Source of the DNA: Carya illinoinensis | Lineage: Eukaryota; Streptophyta; Magnoliopsida; Fagales; Juglandaceae | Reading direction: 5' to 3' | Length of the DNA: 64,000 nucleotides | NCBI RefSeq assembly: GCF_018687715.1 | Contig: NC_056767.1 | Span: forward strand, 29,704,001-29,768,000 | Shown here: positions 57,901 to 64,000 of the stretch, one piece after another | How positions within the stretch are numbered: position 1 is the first letter of the stretch | Layout: each line of letters starts with the position of its first letter | Notes under the pieces: generated by a model | Told to the model about the DNA's origin: nothing | The model's database searches: none | The model's input: the letters and a program-made list of their open reading frames with translations, nothing else | Position numbers and translations under genes: made by a program

Positions 57901-60365
57901 TTCAATTAATCTTTTGTTTGGTTTTATACTAGTTCATCATTGACTCCACTCCCTTCTAAACACAAACATGATAATAGGCATCTGTAGCTAGATGAGTAAG
58001 CCAATCTGTTTCCAATCCTCCCATCTGCCCTCCTATTTACCTCGATCTACCTTCATAAGTAGATGACCAAGCAGTTCATGGCAAGACATCGTTCTGGCCC
58101 TTCTGGTTTGGATTTCACATGCTTGACAAATATATCTTAGCACATAAATCATAACCTACTCCACAAGATTGTCATGCTCAATTTACTGTCCTGCGTTTTT
58201 TTGTTTTGGTAGCATCTCAGCATTATCTGTCCTTTATTTGTCACCAAATGGTATTGTACTCAAGATCTTATCAGCATTTATGTTTCTGAAGTTATGATAA
58301 AATTTCAGACAGATCATGGGAAAAGTAAGGAAATTTTCAAAAAGAAAGTAGTCTATGATAATGCAGTAAAGACAGATTTTCATTTATTTTCCCATTTTCT
58401 TAGTGATCAAATCGTTCATAATTCATTTGGCATACTAATATGCAGAGACAATTCAAACTAATTAGCAATTTGTTGACTGCCACCATGCCCATATTGGTCT
58501 CTGACTCTCTTATCAGGACAATTAACTAATTTGAAATTGGATTGCGTATTAATAATAATAGGCAAGGTGATCTTGATAAAGATGAGGGATACCAGGTTGT
58601 AGAACTGATGACAGCATTTCCAAACAAAGTGATATCAGACAATAAGAATTTTCACATACAGTTTTAGAAGATTGCCTTTTAGATTGCTTTTAAAGATTGT
58701 CTTCTACTTATCCATTTCTTATGTCCAGCGCCTACTATCAGACAAAAGAACGCTACCAACAATAAATAACGTTATCAGGACCCATAACAATACATCCATA
58801 ATGTTGTTCAAACAAAACTAGGATGGGCATTAACTGCAAATGCAAGGATACGTTCCAAGAATACTATCGCCAAAACACTCTAAAAAACCAATCTTTTGAG
58901 TTATCCTCGTAGGATACAAATTAATAAACATGCGTGGGTCAGTTTTAAGCTAAAGATTTGGTAAAGGTTTATTCACAGACATGTTCAAAAGCTTTACCGG
59001 ATTTTGAAACAAGAAACAATAGTTTGACTCACACCACTAAACCAATGTAGTATTACCAATTTCTCTGTTCTCAACTTCTTTGTCCTCTATCATCTCGTTT
59101 TGACAAGGTGGTGTCTAAATAGGTCTGAACAAAATTCTTCATTTTTTAACAACAAAATAAGAAGTTTCATCAGGGAAAAGAGTGAGAAAGGTTACCTTAG
59201 AAGTCAAGCAGTACTTGGTTCTCTCATTTCCAGGAAAACTATCAGAAACTAAGAACTTTCCCTCTCCAAGAATCCTAACCCCCTCTTCAGCACAGTAAGA
59301 AACCAGGTCCCCAGACCTCACCACCTTCATCAAATCCAAAGATTTATATCCCTCCATAAAGTGACCGTTAAAACAGAAACTAAGAATGATTTTAATACCT
59401 CGGTCACTGAATCTTTCGCTGGTTTTGCGATTTCTTTTACAAGACACTCGGCAATTGGAGCTTTGTGCTCTTTGAGGATTGCAGCTGCCTTGTGAAGGAG
59501 TTCCGCTCTCTTCCAAAGAGGAGTCTTTGCCCAAGATTTCTGAGCAATTTTTGCCGTTTCCATGACCTTATTTACCTCTTCTTGTGTACAAGCTGTAGAA
59601 ATAACACAAGAGTAGGCCATGAGAAGATAACCCCTCAGGATGTAAATCAAACAAGGATTAGAAGCTTTATCATTTTCCTATTGCTAAATGTTCAATACCA
59701 ATTTATCAAGGATATTACATCATTTGAAAACCCAAGAAAATAAGAACTTATTCAATCGAACCAAATTGAACAATTTTGCTTTAGTTCTGCTTGGAGTTTA
59801 ACTGGCTTTGAAGAACCAAATTCACTCACCCTTTTCTTTCCACCATCTTATGATTAACCACAGGGAGTGTAGTTGCAATGAGAATATTCCAGTCAAGATT
59901 CACGGAAGATGCTCAAGCTTATTGACATTTTCAATTTTAAAACCAAAACTAATTTATATCACTAACTTTTAAGCACCTAGTATGTGTGCTTAATTTAAAC
60001 CATAGAACTTCAATATCTCAAATCTTCGGTGACCAATGATAAAAGAGACAACATCAGACATTCTATGTCAAATGAAAACTTCATCACCCAGATTCCTTGA
60101 AAACACCCAAAACTTAACAAACACACCCTAAGTTGAAACAAAGAAATATGAACCAAAAGATTTCCAAGCCCAAAACAAAGCAAGAAGATGGGAGAGAGTA
60201 CGTAATATAAAATTGGTTACCTTGAACCTTAAACTGAGTCTTTCGCGTAGTCGGGTTGACGATAGCAACACTCTTTCCGGAAGAGGATCTTTTCCACTCT
60301 CCTTCAGTGTAGTACTTGTACACTTCTCCATCTAAAATCTCTGCAAACACTCCAGTCCCAGCCAT
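54919..60365 (-). CDS. GAPN: Non-phosphorylating NADP-dependent glyceraldehyde-3-phosphate dehydrogenase (ALDH11A type)
   Basis: Nine exons on the minus strand join in frame: 60365-60221, 59592-59399, 59324-59196, 57681-57562, 57140-57004, 56901-56746, 56032-55654, 55256-55140 and 55032-54919. All introns are GT-AG, and the total is 496 residues plus TAA, the usual length of plant ALDH11A3. The enzyme oxidises glyceraldehyde-3-phosphate to 3-phosphoglycerate with NADP+ in the cytosol, supplying NADPH without making ATP. The start [19 protein letters not shown] is characteristic. The catalytic glutamate is E264 in MELGGKD, encoded by exon 6. The catalytic cysteine is C298 in SGQRC, whose codons begin at the exon 6/7 junction. 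The NADP-binding fold occupies roughly the first 250 residues, with FTGGDTG following SIS. The C-terminus ends SYTMG. The largest intron, about 1.5 kb, lies between exons 3 and 4. No frame damage was seen. Confidence 0.97.
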
Positions 60366-60564
60366 TACTTGGTCAAAAACTCAGAAACGCAAAACAGACC
60401 CAGGAAGGGAAAAACTAAATTAAAACACCCTCTTCCACACACTAGAGAGTGAGAGATGTAATGAAGAGAGGGAGGGAGGAGTGTGGAAGTGAAGGGGAGG
60501 AGTGTCTTGTGCGGTTTGGTTTCGGTATTTGGCTAATGGTCTGGTGTAATAGATGTCGTTGATC

Positions 60565-60573
60565 ATATATATA
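60565..60573 (-). promoter_or_regulatory. Candidate TATA box of GAPN
   Basis: The minus strand reads CTTATATATATGATC about 200 bp upstream of the ATG. Transcription would start near 60540, and the leader would contain the CT-rich stretch seen at 60430-60500. Confidence 0.5.
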
Positions 60574-60713
60574 AGGAGAAGGTGAACCACTCCTTGTTCC
60601 AGTGGCGGGGGACCAGAGGAGCTAGAGAATAGGTTAGGTGGCTCAAAGCTTGCCAACTTCCTTATATCAGCTAGCCTCGTTTTCTCCATCTTATTATAGA
60701 AAAAATGCAGGGG

Positions 60714-60771
60714 AAAAAAAAAAAAAAAAAAGGAGAGAGAAAAATAAAAGAAGAAGAAGAAGAAGAAGAAG
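60714..60771. repeat. Poly(A) run and (GAA)n microsatellite upstream of GAPN
   Basis: An A run of about 18 followed by GAGAGAG and about eight GAA units, upstream of the GAPN promoter. Confidence 0.9.
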
Positions 60772-63485
60772 GAGGAAATGAAGATAATATTTTTAGGAAA
60801 TCCATATAGAGATCTTCAAATCCTCAGTCCTTCTGGTTTAGTAGTTGTGTTTAAGATTTGAAGATCCCCACTCAGGAGCCGTAGCCCACCCGAATCCTTA
60901 ATTACAGAAATAGTACGTACGGAAGTACACGAGAGGTGCTACTTACTTTTAAGATTATGCACCAGCATCAGTTTAGCTACAATAATATATTTTAAACAAA
61001 AAAAAAAAAAAATTATAACACTCTCACATCAGTTAAATTTTATATAATAAAAAATATTATTTATTTTAAGATTTTTCTTTATTATTATTAATTTAAAATA
61101 TTATTATTTATTTTTAATCTGTTTTCTAATGCATATTATTAAAATTCATCAAATTTGCTTGATTTTCATTTTCATCATTTTCAAAAACAGAAACCTATAC
61201 ATCACAATCTATCAAACTAAATAAAATAAATTTCTTTAAATTACATAAAGCATAAATGCCTACAAATCAATGTTATGTCACTTAAGTAATATCACTACAA
61301 GAAAACTGATTGTTTATGGTCAATTATTCAAAATGAACTAATTTTTATTAAAATAATTTTTTTTTTTTACCGTAAATAATCATTCTCGTCACAAATACTT
61401 TCTTTTTTAGTGAATTAATTAATGCCGCATCGGCTATAGAGTTTGCATGGGATTTTTGCTTTGGAATTAATGATGTTGGTTGTTAAGTTTTTGGGTTGGA
61501 AGTAATTATAAGGGGGTTGGAGGTTGTCTTTAATTCATTTATTTTAAATTTAAAGTAGTCAAATTGATGAGCCTCTTATTGTTATGAAATGAAATGGATG
61601 AAAATGAAATACTTTAATTATGAAAATTCATTTGAAATAAATAAAATACTTTATATTTTACATTAAATAGATATTATAAATCTCAAGAAAAAAAAGGACA
61701 GAAATGTTGGTTAGTTTTGCTAGAACAGTGAAAAAATTGATGAGCCTCCATTTTGTTGTACTAGGTGTAGCTTTGCCCAAGGATGATAGAAACATAGGGG
61801 TACTGCTTGTTACCAAACTGTTTCAATCCAACAATTTTAGGCAAAATGTATGCCCAGTTATAAGAAGTTTAGGCAGGTATAGGAACTCTTCTTTCCATTA
61901 ATGATTTGCTATGCATCAAGCTACAATCTTGACCATATTTGGTATGGGTATCTCAATTACATGTACTGTCTAAGAATTGTTAACCTCTCTCTAGACACTT
62001 TATCTTTTTATTTTTTTTTGTCCAGTGAGTCACTTTTTTCAAGGGATGTTGCACAAATCATTGTCCTATCTTTATATCCATACACTATACCAGCTATGAT
62101 CACTTTCCATACAAGGCAGAGGATTGGATTGGATGATATGTCACATTGCCCCAACAATGAGTCGCACGCAGTCCCCCAGATCTAGTAGCTGAAAACCTAA
62201 AGCATGAGCAGCCCAAAAGTCAGAAAGGCGCTTTGCTTGGTGCAGGTTGAAGCAAGGGAGGGGTTGTTCAACATGGCATAGGAGCCACAGAGTCTCTCTT
62301 GGTTCATATTGCATCCTCGTCGATGGACCACGCCCTCGTATGCTTTCAATCACATGCCCCACTCCTCGTTTCTTGTTGGTGGATCACATCCATCATCCCC
62401 TGAAACCATTTCCCCCATTCGTGATCATCCCACCTAACCCAATAATTGTCTGACCACACTGGACTCTCAAGTTTTGTTTGATATTCTAAGAAATAATTAC
62501 ATTTGCAAGTCGTGGAGAATTTGAATTGTATAAGGAACATCGTTTACAAATTATATCTTATTTTATCAACAGTTTGAAGGGTGTCTAATCTACACTGCTG
62601 GCTTAAAAATAGAAAGACTATTTCAGCAAGAGTTCCAAGCAGTTTAAACAAATAACTTGAACTCAGAACAGTCCCAAATTGACTCATCCATACCTTCATT
62701 CCCTGAATCATAATATATTTCGGAGTAAATGAACTCAGATTGTCATAAGTTTTAATAAATATTTCGCTTCTAAACAGATGAATCGGTCTTAACATGGTTC
62801 CTAAAACGCTTCATTGAATCTCCATGTTCGTCCTTCTTCTCATATTTACCACTGCCCTATGAAAGAAATCTGAAACTACACCTTCACATGCTATGAAATT
62901 TTACCCTTCACATGCTTATGCAGAAACAATAGTTTAACTGACACTGACTGGGAATGGAGTCCCCAGGTAAACTCTAGGTAAACACCACACAGAAGAGAGG
63001 AATTATGTACAAAATAAACGTGGTCCCAACATTCTAATTAGCCAAAACATATATTTTCAGAGTCGTTTTGAAAACATGACATTTCAACACACTCCCAATT
63101 TCTTAGGCCCTCCTCAAATCTAAGAATTTTGCCACCACAAAAGAAATTAAAGATGTGAACAACAACAAACCAAGTCAAAGTGGAATCCATTGAGGATATC
63201 CGACACGAGAAAACTGATGATTACATGACCTACAGGTTATAGAATAGATAATTCTGGAAATTTGGAATAGCTATGTGCCACCTATAGGTAATTCTGACAA
63301 TTGAAAAAGACAACTTGAGACAGCCCTCAAAAGTTGGACATAAAAACTGCAAAACTCAAACTGATAATCTCGTTGTTCACAATATCGAGTTTCATAAACC
63401 ATTAAGACAGGAAATGCCTCAGCTACCTAAGGAACAGTCCTCAATGTGAAAAGAAAAGGGCCTCACTCTTCCAATATTTTTGAAC
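60772..63485. other. Unresolved interval between GAPN and eS12
   Basis: 60772-61690 is AT-rich and non-coding. At 62141-62540 two adjacent minus-strand frames of about 64 and 73 codons (one contains RWDDHEWGKWFQGMMDVIHQ, the other RETLWLLCHVEQPLPCFNLH) have composition like real coding sequence, but I recognise no family and cannot define exons. 62541-63485 is non-coding and may include the eS12 3' untranslated region. Confidence 0.35.
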
Positions 63486-63727
63486 CTAATGGGATTTCAC
63501 ATATTCCTGAATAACATTGTAACCCTCTGTCTGCTCTCCAAAATCCTGCAAGACAATTGAACAATTAGGTTTCAGAAGACTGTCTGTGAATGTCACTTTC
63601 CCTTAAGAATCAGAACTGTAAATAAAATCATGTCATTCAGTGGAATGGATGCGCCTTTTACCTTCACTACGACGCAGGAGCAACCAACCACCTTTCTTGC
63701 TTTTCCTTCAGAGTCAATTTTACACAG
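63486..63727 (-). CDS. RPS12: Cytosolic 40S ribosomal protein eS12 (RPS12), C-terminal part
   Basis: Two minus-strand exons, 63727-63662 and 63545-63486, join in frame with GT-AG borders and end in TAG. They encode LCKIDSEGKARKVVGCSCVV, then VK, then DFGEQTEGYNVIQEYVKSH, the conserved C-terminus of plant eS12, a small ribosomal subunit protein in the L7Ae-like fold family. About 42 residues are visible. The remaining N-terminal part (about 100 residues in the family) must lie beyond the right edge, after an intron of at least 270 bp. The mapping stops at the window limit, so the gene is partial here, not truncated by any visible lesion. Confidence 0.93.
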
Positions 63728-64000
63728 CTGCGTGCACAGATGAAACAAAACAATCAATCTAAAACGTGATAGCCAAACGAAAATTTGCATACCAAACAAC
63801 CAAAAGTAGGAAAGTAAACTATGTGTATATGGTGCAATGACATTAATACGGCAATGCCTCTCTGGCAGGTGACTAGAATGCTTTGGATTAATAAGATCTA
63901 CCATGAGTAAGTACATGGTGAATGGCAGATCACTAATTACATGATAAACAACATTCCAATCATCTGCCACAAACAAGATACATATACTAAAGAGCATAGA

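Noticed and set aside
62233..62253. GCTTGGTGCAGGT, a 13-base match to miR168
   Set aside because: Only 15 of 21 positions match overall, and the downstream region at about 62305-62325 pairs poorly as a star strand. Probably coincidence.

Overview
This is a nuclear genomic window from a flowering plant, probably a woody eudicot. It is AT-rich, with large spliced genes, microRNA, Ty1/copia, TRIM, LINE, SINE and MITE sequences. The lineage cannot be fixed from sequence alone. The many MITEs carrying GATGAGATGAG near their ends are a habit I associate with walnut/hickory relatives (Fagales), but that is only an impression.

Four host loci can be supported. (1) A MIR156 gene lies on the minus strand: exact mature miR156 at 16671-16690 and its star strand at 16606-16627, with a TATA-like box near 17455. 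(2) An intact bHLH transcription factor gene of the LRL (bHLH66/69/82-like) group lies on the plus strand at 46924-49993, with seven coding exons and 459 aa. (3) An intact gene for the non-phosphorylating NADP-dependent glyceraldehyde-3-phosphate dehydrogenase (GAPN, ALDH11A type) lies on the minus strand at 60365-54919, with nine exons and 496 aa. (4) The last two coding exons of cytosolic ribosomal protein eS12 (RPS12) lie on the minus strand at 63727-63486; the rest is beyond the right edge.

Layout: 1-7 kb is repeat-rich, with a decayed Ty1/copia element (1004-6642) whose reverse-transcriptase/RNase H region carries a complete nested TRIM with perfect 5-bp target duplications. 7-10.5 kb holds a minus-strand tRNA-derived SINE and a LINE-derived insertion with both ends, ORF1 remains and a LINE-type tail, but no ORF2. 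10.5-15 kb is non-coding. 15-17.5 kb is the MIR156 locus. 17.5-29 kb is non-coding and full of MITEs, microsatellites and a second TRIM. 29.0-34.3 kb is a second decayed Ty1/copia element, on the minus strand. 34.3-46.6 kb is again MITE-rich, with a minimal tRNA-derived retroposon that has long direct flanking repeats. 46.9-50.0 kb is the bHLH gene. 50.7-52.8 kb holds two probable solo LTRs, one inserted inside a MITE. 54.9-60.4 kb is GAPN. 60.7-63.4 kb is non-coding or unresolved, followed by the eS12 3' end.

The host genes are functionally unrelated (developmental phase microRNA, root-hair type transcription factor, cytosolic carbon metabolism, ribosome) and there is no operon-like organisation. 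No CRISPR array, bacterial system or clear novel gene cluster was seen. The most unusual material is the layered history of transposon insertions.
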